From assembly GCF_000735605.1 (NCBI RefSeq), contig NZ_JPKG01000057.1, positions 80,650 to 144,649 of the forward strand: a stretch of DNA of 64,000 nucleotides, written 5' to 3'. Below the pieces are notes generated by a model that saw only the letters and a list, made by a program, of their open reading frames with translations, had not been told where the DNA came from and made no database searches. The stretch's first letter is position 1; every line of letters begins with the position of its first letter. This stretch comes from Allobosea sp. LC85 (GTDB lineage: Bacteria; Pseudomonadota; Alphaproteobacteria; Rhizobiales; Beijerinckiaceae). The translations under genes and the position numbers were made by a program. This document shows, one piece after another, positions 54,161 to 62,640 of the stretch.

Positions 54161-54646
54161 ATGAGATTCCTAAGCACTTGCTCGATCATCTTGGTCGCCG
54201 CTGTTCATCTTATCGGCGCGGGTTTGGCCGACGAACGGCTCAGCTTCTATCGAATGCTCCTGTCTATCGAGCAAAGTGTACTGGAAGCGGTTCGCAAACA
54301 CTCAGTAAATGAACTTATAGCTATCCATAAGGACGCCATCAGTTTCGTGTCTGGTGAAAGCAGAGGGCGCTGGAAACCGGGGCCGGGATGCCAAGATGCT
54401 TACATTCGCCTCTCTTTGGCAAGTTTGGTCTATGCATCGGCCATTGAGCCTGCACGATCCCTGCCGATGCTTTCGGCCCGTGAGAACGCGGCTTTTGGAG
54501 ATGAAACTTGGGCGGAGTATCTCAACGACATGGCTGATTGTGAGAAGGCTATCGGCGTCGTGAGCCCCGCGAATCGGGCGTCTCGTCCGAGCGAGTTACT
54601 CCCGCGAGTGCTTCCACTGCTGCCTGGCCAGAAATCGCGGGACTGA
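54161..54646 (+). CDS. hypothetical secreted protein
   Basis: 161 residues from ATG 54161, which starts a clear signal peptide (MRFLSTCSIILVAAVHLIGA, cleavage near GLADE). The mature part is helical with two cysteines (GCQDAYIRLSLASLVYASAI, DMADCEKAIGVV) that could pair. No family recognised. The frame opens upstream at 54098, but the extra residues precede the signal peptide. It is convergent with the next gene, stop to stop within four bases. Confidence 0.6.
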   Translation: MRFLSTCSIILVAAVHLIGAGLADERLSFYRMLLSIEQSVLEAVRKHSVNELIAIHKDAISFVSGESRGRWKPGPGCQDAYIRLSLASLVYASAIEPARSLPMLSARENAAFGDETWAEYLNDMADCEKAIGVVSPANRASRPSELLPRVLPLLPGQKSRD

Positions 54647-54649
54647 CCG

Positions 54650-55270
54650 TTAGCTACGGCTTCTGACCCTTTGCTGACTATCGATTGAACCCTTCTTCTT
54701 TAAGGGCGCGCCTGAAGGCTTCGAAGGTATCAAACTTTGGCACTGGCGTGGGGGCGGAGGTGGTGGAGGTTTGATGGCGTTACCTGTGCAGTTCGCACAT
54801 GCGGTCAGAACCCAACCCTGTTCACGGAGTATTGCCACCACGCCCGCACCACCTCTCGTCTCGAATGTCCAAGGTGGTGGTGTCCTTGACCCCCAAAGTT
54901 CAAAACTGACATCCCCAAAATGGACGACCGGGCTTGCTTCGAGCGTGAAATCCAAATGGATGGCTTTATCAAAAATGTTTCCAACCAATGTCATGCAGTA
55001 ACGTTCGTGGCAGGCGGCCTCTACCCTCATAATAAAGTAGACCTTGCCGCTGTTTTGATCTGACCAGAGGAAGGCTCTAAGGCCGTCTAACGATTGCTCG
55101 GCATCTGTGGGACGAACTTTCGTCAGCAATTTGGCCGCAAGATCGCGATACTCAGCAGGATGTGGCTCCTCGATCCACTGCGTCCGAGCAAGACCAAACG
55201 CCGCTGTCGCGAGCCCCATTGCGAATGCGAGCGCAAGGAGCTTCCACGAATATGGATAGGCTAAACGCAC
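54650..55270 (-). CDS. hypothetical membrane-anchored or secreted protein
   Basis: 206 residues with an N-terminal hydrophobic segment (WKLLALAFAMGLATAAFGLA), then a globular part with VYFIMRVEAACHERYCMTLV and a C-terminal tail holding seven consecutive prolines and a basic end (GAPLKKKGSIDSQQRVRSRS). Four cysteines (CHERYC, CANC) could form disulphides. No known family. It converges with 54161-54646. The Pro stretch and charged tail may span periplasm or be disordered. Confidence 0.55.
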   Translation of the reverse strand: MRLAYPYSWKLLALAFAMGLATAAFGLARTQWIEEPHPAEYRDLAAKLLTKVRPTDAEQSLDGLRAFLWSDQNSGKVYFIMRVEAACHERYCMTLVGNIFDKAIHLDFTLEASPVVHFGDVSFELWGSRTPPPWTFETRGGAGVVAILREQGWVLTACANCTGNAIKPPPPPPPRQCQSLIPSKPSGAPLKKKGSIDSQQRVRSRS

Positions 55271-55406
55271 ATCATCACCGACAAGGTTTCAGGGCATGCG
55301 GTGTTATTTGGGTGCAGGGCTTGGATTTTAGCAATGTCCGGTTACCACCCGTTCCGGACATGCAGCGCGCCCCTGCGCGTCACTATCATCGGCGAGAATG
55401 ATGATC

Positions 55407-56219
55407 TCAGCGCCAGTTCACCTCGAACGCCGCGACGGGATGCACGAAGCCTTTCAAGGCTTTATGACCGAGAGAAACGAGGGGAAACCGGTTCAGAACC
55501 AGGTCCGATACCGTCCCCGACACGACAATGGTGTCAGGTTCCGCCGCCTGACAGAGGCGAGCCGCCGTCTGCACCGTCGCTCCGAACAGGTCATTGCTAT
55601 CGGCAACCGGCTCACCTGCATCCAGCCCGATCCGCACCCGCAACTTCTCCTTGCTCGCAAAGTTGAAGGCGTCAAAAGCCTGCTGAATTGCCCGGGCACA
55701 ATCCACCGCTGCAGCGACCTCATCGAAGGAAGCCATGATCCCATCCCCGGTGTGCTTGACCTCGCGTCCCCCCTTGTCGTTGAGGGAGCGGCGGACCAGG
55801 GAATCATGGGCTCTGGTCATCTCGACCGCCCTGAGATCGCCGAGCCTCGCGGTCATGCCGGTCGAGTCGACGATGTCGGTGAACATGATGGTGCGTAAGG
55901 CCGGATCAAACGTTGCATGAGGGCTGTCCCCCTTTGGAGCCGGGTCCGAGACGCGACCGAGAAAGGCTTCGACAGCGGAAATATCGACCTCGATGACATC
56001 CTTGGCCAGATCTCCGTGGGCCTCGTCATGCACCCGCATGGCCGCCTGGATGTCAGGTGCGTCGATGAGGCAGAAGCCTGTACCCCTTGCTTCGTCGAAC
56101 CAATATGTCAGGAACCGGACGCCGTAACGCTCCTGGACCTCGAGGTCCTTGCGATGGGCCTCGGCGATATCGGCTGCGGTGAGACCTCTCATGTCATGCC
56201 GATCAAGAAAAATGGGCAT
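55407..56219 (-). CDS. DUF4242 - class III adenylate/guanylate cyclase fusion
   Basis: 270 residues from ATG 56219 (GGAGAG upstream). Residues 1-85 match DUF4242 (MPIFLDRHDMRGLTAADIAE, VRFLTYWFDEARGTGFCLID), a small ferredoxin-like domain; relatives have been described as nickel-binding. Residues 110-270 are a class III cyclase homology domain: RTIMFTDIVDSTGMTARLGD with the first metal Asp, KHTGDGIMASFDEVAAAVDC with the second, and FGATVQTAARLCQAAEPDTI. It should make cAMP from ATP in the cytoplasm in response to whatever the N-terminal domain binds. The frame extends to 56693 but the added residues are low-complexity. Monocistronic. Confidence 0.88.
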   Translation of the reverse strand: MPIFLDRHDMRGLTAADIAEAHRKDLEVQERYGVRFLTYWFDEARGTGFCLIDAPDIQAAMRVHDEAHGDLAKDVIEVDISAVEAFLGRVSDPAPKGDSPHATFDPALRTIMFTDIVDSTGMTARLGDLRAVEMTRAHDSLVRRSLNDKGGREVKHTGDGIMASFDEVAAAVDCARAIQQAFDAFNFASKEKLRVRIGLDAGEPVADSNDLFGATVQTAARLCQAAEPDTIVVSGTVSDLVLNRFPLVSLGHKALKGFVHPVAAFEVNWR

Positions 56220-56684
56220 CTTTCTCTCCGTCTCGACATTCCGGCAAAAGACGAGGCCACCGCACCAAAGACGAGCCCCCGCACCGTTCATACAGGAAAA
56301 CCGAGTGATGGGCTCCTGCTCCATGCCGCCGTGATCGAGCTGATTTCGCGCCCGTGTCGTCTTCTTGCGCCTGTGTCGTCGGCTGGTTGATGCAGGCCGA
56401 GATGACAGGCCAACCATGACGGTCTTTGCGTCGCGCGCGACCAGCGTCTTGATGGTGACCGGGCCCGGTTCGCCATCCCCGCGAGAGCTCGAGCAGGACC
56501 TCGTTCGGGAATGTCGACCCATCTGAAACATTCGCGGCAGAGCGCCTGATGGGGAAGATTGGCCCAGTGCTGACCTTCGGAAGGTCCGCTGACTGGGCTT
56601 CCCTGCGATGCCGTTTCGCGAGTGAGAAACATCCGGTTCCGGCCAGCCGGCGCCCACGCGGGCTTCTCCAGGTCCCTCGTCAAG

Positions 56685-56714
56685 AACCGGCATTCAAACC
56701 GGCATTCAAACCGG
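56685..56714. repeat. 12-bp tandem repeat upstream of Fic gene
   Basis: aaccggcattca at 56685-56696 and 56697-56708, then aaccgg at 56709-56714. The same word recurs inside a palindrome accgg-catattat-ccggt (56777-56794) that ends 12 bases before the proposed Fic start. The two clusters of one short word upstream of the gene suggest regulator binding, but none is known. Confidence 0.5.
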
Positions 56715-56805
56715 TGCCAAGGCGAATTTAAATCCGCTCACGTTGCTGATAATAATGGGTTTTTACAGCATTACAAACCGGCATATTATCCGGTATACAC
56801 GCGGC

Positions 56806-57993
56806 ATGGACATCACGAGTATGGACCCGATGGTTCCCGAAGAAGGTTCGGGAGCGCTAGAGGATGCGGTGGTTGAGCTCAATGGGCAAGCCAGCAAGCT
56901 CGCCGGTCGTATTCATCCCATCTTGCAAGAGGCGATCGGCGACCTCGTTCGGTCCATGAACTGCTATTATTCCAACCTCATCGAGGGCCATGATACGCAC
57001 CCACGCGACATTGATCGCGCGCTTGCCAATGATTTCTCCTCCGAACCAAAAAAACGCGAGCTGCAGAAGGAAGCGGTAGCGCACATTTACGTTCAGCAGC
57101 TGATCGATACCAGCCGCGATCCCGATGCTTGGCCGGCTTCGGCCGCCTATGCAGCTTGGCTACACGAGGAATTTTGCTCTCGTCTGCCTCCGGAGATGCT
57201 GTTTGTGACCGACCGAAAGACGGGAGAGCGGCTTGAGATCGAGCCGGGCAAATGGCGTAAGCGCGATGTCCAGGTTGGCCGCCATCTGCCGCCGGCGCAC
57301 GGTGATCTGTCCCGGTTCATGGCGCGGTTCGATTCAGCCTATCAGTCGCCACCGCTGAACAAATTCCGTCAGATCCAGGCGGTCGGCGCGGTCCATCATC
57401 GCTTCTTGTGGATCCACCCATTCCTCGACGGCAATGGCCGCGTGGCACGGCTGATGTCTCACGCTCTTTTCAAGCGACTTGGCATCGGCACCAGCTTGTG
57501 GTCGGTCGCCCGAGGGCTCGCACGCGACGAGACGCTCTACAAGTCGCTGCTCGCCCAGGCCGATGGACCTCGCGAAGGCAGCCGCGACGGCCGAGGCAAC
57601 CTCACCCAGCGGGGCCTCATCGCGTTCTGCAAGTTTTTCCTGGACCGGTCGCTCGACCAGATCCAATTTATGAGCGATCTCCTCGAGCCGTCGACGCTGC
57701 TGACTCGTATGGAGATCCATGTCGAGGAAGAAATCCGTGCAAAACGCCTCTTGCGCGGTAGCTTCGCCGTGCTGCGCGAAGCGGTAATCGCTGGAGAAGT
57801 CGAGCGCTCGAAGATCCCGTCGCTGACCGGCTATGGGGAGCGCGGCGCGAGGAATGTCACAGCGGCACTTGTCAATCGCGGCATGATGACGGCCTCGTCG
57901 CACCGAGCTCCCCTGCGCCTCGCCTTCCCGAGCGACGTTGCGGAACGCTGGTTCCCGAACCTTTATCCTGCGAATGCCGGATCGCGATCATGA
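56806..57993 (+). CDS. Fic family AMP-transferase-type protein with inhibitory helix
   Basis: 395 residues from ATG 56806; an in-frame TTG/ATG at 56743/56755 is possible, and neither has a clear ribosome site. The Fic motif HPFLDGNGRVAR (204-215) is intact. An auto-inhibitory S-x3-E-G motif (Ser56, Glu60 in CYYSNLIEGHDTH) precedes it, so this is a class II, self-inhibited Fic enzyme. A winged-helix region follows near the C-terminus (SKIPSLTGYGERGARNVTAA). Such proteins adenylylate target hydroxyls, often toxin-like when released. No antitoxin partner adjoins. Target unknown. Confidence 0.88.
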   Translation: MDITSMDPMVPEEGSGALEDAVVELNGQASKLAGRIHPILQEAIGDLVRSMNCYYSNLIEGHDTHPRDIDRALANDFSSEPKKRELQKEAVAHIYVQQLIDTSRDPDAWPASAAYAAWLHEEFCSRLPPEMLFVTDRKTGERLEIEPGKWRKRDVQVGRHLPPAHGDLSRFMARFDSAYQSPPLNKFRQIQAVGAVHHRFLWIHPFLDGNGRVARLMSHALFKRLGIGTSLWSVARGLARDETLYKSLLAQADGPREGSRDGRGNLTQRGLIAFCKFFLDRSLDQIQFMSDLLEPSTLLTRMEIHVEEEIRAKRLLRGSFAVLREAVIAGEVERSKIPSLTGYGERGARNVTAALVNRGMMTASSHRAPLRLAFPSDVAERWFPNLYPANAGSRS

Positions 57994-58361
57994 AAGAACA
58001 TGATGGCGGAGGTCTCGGGCGCGGAGGCCTATGTCGCGATCAAAGCGCTCGAGAGTGGTGCCATTCGATGCCGGCGTCCTCGGTGAAGCGTAGGCTCGCT
58101 CGGCTGACGAATTCCCTTGCCGTTCTCTGAGGCGATCATCAGCCGCCGGACGCAAATTGTTTGACCGACAGCCGCACGATCGATGTCCGCTTTGTGCCAG
58201 GGCGAGCGCTCGGAGGCGATCGCGACGCTGGTGAAAGGTTGGCCGACCGTTACTTGCTGCCGACGGCCGCTCGGGAGGACGTCTTCTGAAAGCAACTCAG
58301 CCGACAGCGCAGCCCCGATCAGCTCCCCCGTTTTGTCGCAAGCCCGGATCGGAGATCGCGG
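57994..58361. other. gene-free region after Fic gene
   Basis: About 370 bases between the Fic stop and the family B repeat. The first segment (tatgtcgcgatcaaagcgct...) could be a coding relic, but I cannot name it. No complete gene seen. Confidence 0.35.
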
Positions 58362-58467
58362 CTAAAGCATTTTCGAGCGAAGTGGACACCGGTTCGCGTG
58401 AAGAAAATGCGATAAAACAAAGAGCTAGAGCATTTTCGCGATTCGGAGAAACACGAATATGCTCTAG
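58362..58467. repeat. family B (RIME-like) intergenic repeat, copy 2
   Basis: Near-identical to 41419-41524 (ctaaagcattttcgagcgaa to cgaatatgctctaga). Lies in the convergent space between the Fic gene (+) and a sugar dehydrogenase gene (-), followed immediately by a 46-bp perfect palindrome and a diverged family A copy. Confidence 0.9.
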
Positions 58468-58510
58468 ATCGCCCATCCTGCGTCCGTTCGGACGCAGGAT
58501 GGGCGATCTA
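58465..58510. terminator. 46-bp perfect palindrome, possible bidirectional terminator
   Basis: Arms of 22 bases (tagatcgcccatcctgcgtccg and its exact complement) around two central bases, overlapping the end of the family B repeat by three bases. It lies between convergent genes. There is no strong T tract, so intrinsic termination is possible but not typical; the perfection of the stem is itself unusual. Confidence 0.5.
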
Positions 58511-58521
58511 TCTCATTGTTT

Positions 58522-58571
58522 GAGCATCGGATTTTTCCGAAAACCGGATTCCACTTTTCGGTCCGGTGCTC
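58522..58571. repeat. diverged family A repeat
   Basis: gagcatcggatttttccgaa to cacttttcggtccggtgctc, a palindrome resembling the family A core but more diverged than the other loci. It ends at the first base of the stop triplet of the sugar dehydrogenase gene (58571-58573, reverse strand), as the copy at 10072 does for the ATPase gene. Confidence 0.75.
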
Positions 58572-59779
58572 TATCGCGCTTCATCTTGCGCGACCTGCTC
58601 CGTCGTTGGCTGCAATTGGTAGAGCCAACCAGCAGGATCGTCGGTGATCACGTAGAGCAGGTCATCGGGCCCGCGCCGAATGTCGCGAACGCGACCAAGC
58701 TCACCCTCAAGCAGGTGCCGCTCTCGTCGAACCTGACCCTGCTGCACCGTAAGCTGCACGACCATCTGGCCTGCGAGCGAGCCCACCCAGGCCTTGAGCC
58801 GATCCCCGTCCCGCGCGACCGTCAGACCGGATGGGGCAACCGGGAGGGTCCAGTGGTGCACCGGCGGCTCCATTCCCGCGGCAGCATTGCCCACCCCGAT
58901 GGGCGAGCCGCCGTAGTCGAGCCCAGAGGAGATGATCGGCCAGCCATAGTTGAGACCAGCCTCGATGCGGTTCAACTCGTCCCCGCCCTGCGGACCATGC
59001 TCGACTGACCAGACCTGGCCACTCATCGGTTCGATGGCGAGGCCTTGCGGGTTGCGATGCCCATAACTCCAGATCTCACGCTTCGCGCCTGCCACCGAGA
59101 AAAAGGGATTATCCTCCGGCACCGTGCCGTCGAGGCGGATGCGGATGATCGAACCGGCGTGATCCGACAGATCCTGCGCGCGCTTCCCCTCCCAGCGATC
59201 ACCGAGGGTGAGCAGCAGGTGTCCGTCGCGGGTCAGAGCGATCCGCCCGCCGAGCTGCTCCAGGCCCGCGGCGGGCGGATCGCTCTCGAAGATGACCTGC
59301 TGATCAACGAGTGCATGGGCCGGGAGGTCGAGCCGGGCCTTGAGGACACGGATCGTGGACGCGATTTCGGTGCCATGTGCATAGGACAGGTACAGCGTAC
59401 CGGTGCGAGCAAAGTCCAGATCGACAGCGACGTCGAGCAGCCCGGCGTGGGCGCCGCTCAGGACCAACGGCACGCCACCGACCTCCTGCATGGCGGATCC
59501 GGCCCGGATCAGTTGGAGACGCCCCGGTTTCTCCGTGACCAGGATGGCGCCATCCGGCAGGAATCCGATCGACCACGGGAACTCGAACGGGCCGGCGACT
59601 GGGACCGGGGTCAGTTCCGGAGAGGGGTCTGTCACTTCAGAGCTGTCTGTCACGTCCGGCGCGACCTCGGTCCCGAGACGGGCTCCGGCCGGCAATGCCC
59701 ATAAAGCGCCGATGAGGCTGCCGGCGATCGGCAGGGCCAGGAGTTTGCGAGAACGCGTCAGGAGTTTGCGAGAACGCAT
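58571..59779 (-). CDS. PQQ-dependent sugar (glucose/sorbosone) dehydrogenase, first copy
   Basis: 402 residues from ATG 59779, with AGGAG upstream. Basic N-terminus and signal peptide (LLALPIAGSLIGALWALPAG), then a six-bladed GSDH beta-propeller: PWSIGFLPDGAILVTEKPGR, LLTLGDRWEGKRAQDLSDHA, IWSYGHRNPQGLAIEPMSG and EHGPQGGDELNRIEAGLNYG, the usual cofactor and calcium blades. A periplasmic enzyme that oxidises aldose sugars or derivatives with PQQ. The N-terminus carries a 21-bp duplication giving RSRKLLTRSRKLLA. A cytochrome c gene and a second GSDH follow upstream on the same strand, so electrons may pass to that cytochrome. Confidence 0.9.
   Translation of the reverse strand: MRSRKLLTRSRKLLALPIAGSLIGALWALPAGARLGTEVAPDVTDSSEVTDPSPELTPVPVAGPFEFPWSIGFLPDGAILVTEKPGRLQLIRAGSAMQEVGGVPLVLSGAHAGLLDVAVDLDFARTGTLYLSYAHGTEIASTIRVLKARLDLPAHALVDQQVIFESDPPAAGLEQLGGRIALTRDGHLLLTLGDRWEGKRAQDLSDHAGSIIRIRLDGTVPEDNPFFSVAGAKREIWSYGHRNPQGLAIEPMSGQVWSVEHGPQGGDELNRIEAGLNYGWPIISSGLDYGGSPIGVGNAAAGMEPPVHHWTLPVAPSGLTVARDGDRLKAWVGSLAGQMVVQLTVQQGQVRRERHLLEGELGRVRDIRRGPDDLLYVITDDPAGWLYQLQPTTEQVAQDEAR
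59738..59779 (-). repeat. 21-bp tandem duplication in the signal peptide coding region
   Basis: caggagtttgcgagaacgcg at 59738-59757 is repeated at 59759-59778 in a 21-base period; the copies differ near the end. It encodes the doubled RSRKLLT ahead of the hydrophobic core, lengthening the basic n-region of the sugar dehydrogenase signal peptide. Confidence 0.85.
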
Positions 59780-60091
59780 CCCTTCACTCCTCTCCTCCGG
59801 CGGCATCGATCGTGAGGCCCATTGCCGCTCCGCCGGACCCAACCTGGGCGGCCGACCTGGACGGCCGACGCCCAGTCCGGCATCGTCGGCACTGCTCCGC
59901 GCCTTCACCTCAGCGAGATGGCGTCAAGGGCGCCGCCTGGCGTCTCGCATTTGCGCATCCATGCGCGATACCGGGCTCGCGTGCCCGCGGCGGACAGCGC
60001 GCGGCGCCGTCGCATATGTGTACCACAGTTCGGGCAGCGCCATCAGCGCGGCGGCTTCGCCTGGCTATCAAATCAGGGTGAGCATCAGGCC

Positions 60092-60430
60092 CTATTGCTG
60101 GGACAGGATCCACTTCACCAGACCTTCGGCCTCCTCCGGCGAAACGCCGGGTTGAGGCGGCATCGCCATCTGGCCCCAATTGCCGCCGCCGCCCTTCACG
60201 ACCTTTTCGCTCAAGAGCTTGACCGCGGCTTCATCCTTGCCATAGCGCTCGGCCACGGCCTTGTAGGCCGGGCCGATCAGCTTCCGTTCGACGGAATGGC
60301 AGGCCACGCAGTTCTTAGCTTTGGCCAGTTCGGCGCTTGCGAAAGCGGTCGAGGAGGTCAGAAGCACGGCGAAAGCGGCTGCAGCGAGTTGGCGAAAATC
60401 AAGCCGAAAATCAAGCCGAAAATCAAGCAT
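60092..60430 (-). CDS. periplasmic cytochrome c (class I, c551/c552-like)
   Basis: 112 residues: signal peptide (RQLAAAAFAVLLTSSTAFAS) then a mono-haem domain with KNCVACHSVERKLIGPAYKA (CxxCH) and the axial Met in WGQMAMPPQPGVSPEEAEGL. The N-terminus begins with LDFR three times, from a 12-bp tandem repeat (60394-60428). Soluble electron carrier. Between two PQQ sugar dehydrogenase genes on the same strand, it is the natural electron acceptor, passing electrons towards a terminal oxidase. Gene spacing (about 310 and 275 bases) suggests separate promoters. Confidence 0.93.
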   Translation of the reverse strand: MLDFRLDFRLDFRQLAAAAFAVLLTSSTAFASAELAKAKNCVACHSVERKLIGPAYKAVAERYGKDEAAVKLLSEKVVKGGGGNWGQMAMPPQPGVSPEEAEGLVKWILSQQ

Positions 60431-60705
60431 TGAGCGGGCTTCCCATCTTGCGCGATCCGGGGCGGACGGTATCGCGGAACAGTGGTCGAAACGAAGCGAA
60501 CAGCAACAACGCAGGGATCATCATCGGCCCTCCGGCTGGGCAGGCCAAGCACGCGATGACAAGCACGCGATGATCTGCGGGACCTGTGCTGAATCCCGAG
60601 CGCTGCCTGGGATGCTGATCGCGCCATGGACACGGCCAGGCCGGGCCCGCCGACGAAAGGACAGCCGCGCCGCCGCTTGCGGCAGGCGCGGCTGCTGGTC
60701 AAAGC

Positions 60706-61983
60706 TCAGTTGGGCTTGAGCTGGTAGACGTCGCCCTGGTCGGTAGCGACATACATGCTGCCGTCCGGTGCCTGCACGACGGAGCGGAAGCGCCCGGCCG
60801 GCATCGGCAGGGACACCGTGCTGCGCGTGGCCGACGTGCCGTCGGGCGTGATGTCGAGCACGTCGAGGCGGTTGCCGACCGGTGTTCCGTGGATGCCGAT
60901 ACCCATGAAGGTCACGACCATCCGGCCGTTCCAGTCCTTCCATTGCGGGCCGTTCAGGAACACGCATGACGACATGCCCTGAGACAGCGTGTCGTTGTTC
61001 CAGGCCGGCTTCATGGCGTTGGGATAGGTCTTGGTGTCGGTCATCGGCATGAATGCCGAGCGCTCCTTCGGATCCACAGCGCCCATCTGGTTCGGCGAGT
61101 AGCCGCAATACTTGTCGGGGCAGTCGCCGCGCCCGCCGATATTCGGCCGCGGATCCCAGCCGGCATTGCCGCCGGCCGTCAGCGCCGTCACCTCGTCGCT
61201 ATGCCAGGGGCCGTTCTCCGCCGTGTAGGGCTGGTTGCTGCCGGGGCGGAAACAGATGCCTTGCGGGTTGCGATGGCCATAGGTGAAGACGCGCGGATCG
61301 AAGCCCTGTGGCGGGTTGTTGCCGGGCGCGGCCTTGCCGTCCCGGTCGATGCGGAGCACTTTTCCGCCGATCCGGGTCGGGCTTTGCGGCACCTCGCCAT
61401 TATGGGTGTCGCCCGTCGTGACGTAGAGGAAGCCATCCGCGGGGCCGAAGCGCAGGCGCCCGCCATTATGCGCGCCGGCATCGCCGAAGGGATGGTCGCT
61501 GGGCGCCGCCTTGTAGGCGATGTCGGTGACGATATCCTGCCGGTTCGAGACCTTGGTCAGGTCGGGATTGACCGTCAGCCGCAGCACCCGGTTGGTTCCC
61601 GGCGCGGTCATGTTCGACGCCGAGGACACGTAGATGAAGCGGTTGGTGGCGAAATCGGGGTCGATCGTCACACCGTACATGCCGGCCTGGCCGCCGCAGA
61701 AGAGGTCGGATGCGGTCTCGGGGTAGTTCTTGGAATCCTTGATGCCGAGCAGGGCGTTGATCTTGCCCGAGGGCAGCCGGACCGAGAGCCCACCGCATTT
61801 CTCGGTGAAGAACATCGTCCCGTCCGGCAGGAAGGCCATGTCCCATGTCAGGTCGCGTCCGGACAGCACGGCGGTGCTGGTGAGTCCGGGCGTTCCGCCT
61901 GGGCTTTGGGCCGCCGCCGCCCCGGTCAGGGCGAGTGAGGCCAGTAACGTGTAAGGCAACACGAAGCGAACACGTCGAGTCAT
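60706..61983 (-). CDS. PQQ-dependent sugar (glucose/sorbosone) dehydrogenase, second copy
   Basis: 425 residues from ATG 61983 with GGAGG upstream; signal peptide FVLPYTLLASLALTGAAAAQ. GSDH propeller motifs: LTWDMAFLPDGTMFFTEKCG, FGDAGAHNGGRLRFGPADG, FTYGHRNPQGICFRPGSN and AENGPWHSDEVTALTAGGNA. It differs clearly from the 58571-59779 paralogue, so it is not a recent duplicate and probably has another sugar preference. Periplasmic, PQQ- and calcium-dependent by family. No PQQ synthesis genes are in the window. Confidence 0.9.
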   Translation of the reverse strand: MTRRVRFVLPYTLLASLALTGAAAAQSPGGTPGLTSTAVLSGRDLTWDMAFLPDGTMFFTEKCGGLSVRLPSGKINALLGIKDSKNYPETASDLFCGGQAGMYGVTIDPDFATNRFIYVSSASNMTAPGTNRVLRLTVNPDLTKVSNRQDIVTDIAYKAAPSDHPFGDAGAHNGGRLRFGPADGFLYVTTGDTHNGEVPQSPTRIGGKVLRIDRDGKAAPGNNPPQGFDPRVFTYGHRNPQGICFRPGSNQPYTAENGPWHSDEVTALTAGGNAGWDPRPNIGGRGDCPDKYCGYSPNQMGAVDPKERSAFMPMTDTKTYPNAMKPAWNNDTLSQGMSSCVFLNGPQWKDWNGRMVVTFMGIGIHGTPVGNRLDVLDITPDGTSATRSTVSLPMPAGRFRSVVQAPDGSMYVATDQGDVYQLKPN

Positions 61984-62640
61984 CGATGTCTCCTCCGAGT
62001 TATTGAGCGCCTCTGAAAAAAGGCCAGCGAGCCGCCGGACCTGGGCCGAAAGCATTGTTCGGCGGATCGATTGTTATGCGAGCGCCCAGGCTCGTGCAAC
62101 ATCGCTTCCTGCCGTTGGCAGGCATCGATTTCGGACCACTGGCCTCTAGGTCAACGCTGATCTTGCCCGTCAACCGCTCGGCTCACTATTGCGAAGACGA
62201 GACGGCTTCCGCAAGAGGATAGGCAACCGGCTGCAGCGTGGGATGCCGTTATCCGAGAGCACTCCCAAAAGCCAAGCCGGGATTACGTCGCGTGACTTGG
62301 TGATCGATCAGTCATGGGTCGGTCTTATTGTCGACGGTCAGAAAAGCCGGGAGATGTAAACCAGAGCGTGCACGGTTTGATCTGGGCCATATCCCGCGGT
62401 TCCGAAGTCGTTTTCGCATTCGGTTGGGCAGAAAAGTCCGAAGATTGCCCTGACAGGGTCCCAGAGGGCTGTGATGGTGTGCTTCGCTCCGGCGCGCAGC
62501 AACGACGTCAGCCTGGCGAAGGCATTCCCGATCGGGTTGGACGGGGGAATTGGAGCGCTTTCTCCCGCCGCCGCGGCGCCGGCCAGTGGCATAGACAAGG
62601 CAGAGTGCCGCGACTCTCGCGTGGGCCGACCGCCAATGCG
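61984..62640. other. gene-free region upstream of second sugar dehydrogenase
   Basis: About 650 bases between the dehydrogenase start and the cupin relic. It holds the promoter of the dehydrogenase; no family-matching frame, repeat or RNA gene was recognised. The 3' part (62500-62640) may be unrelated DNA joined to the truncated cupin. Confidence 0.35.
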
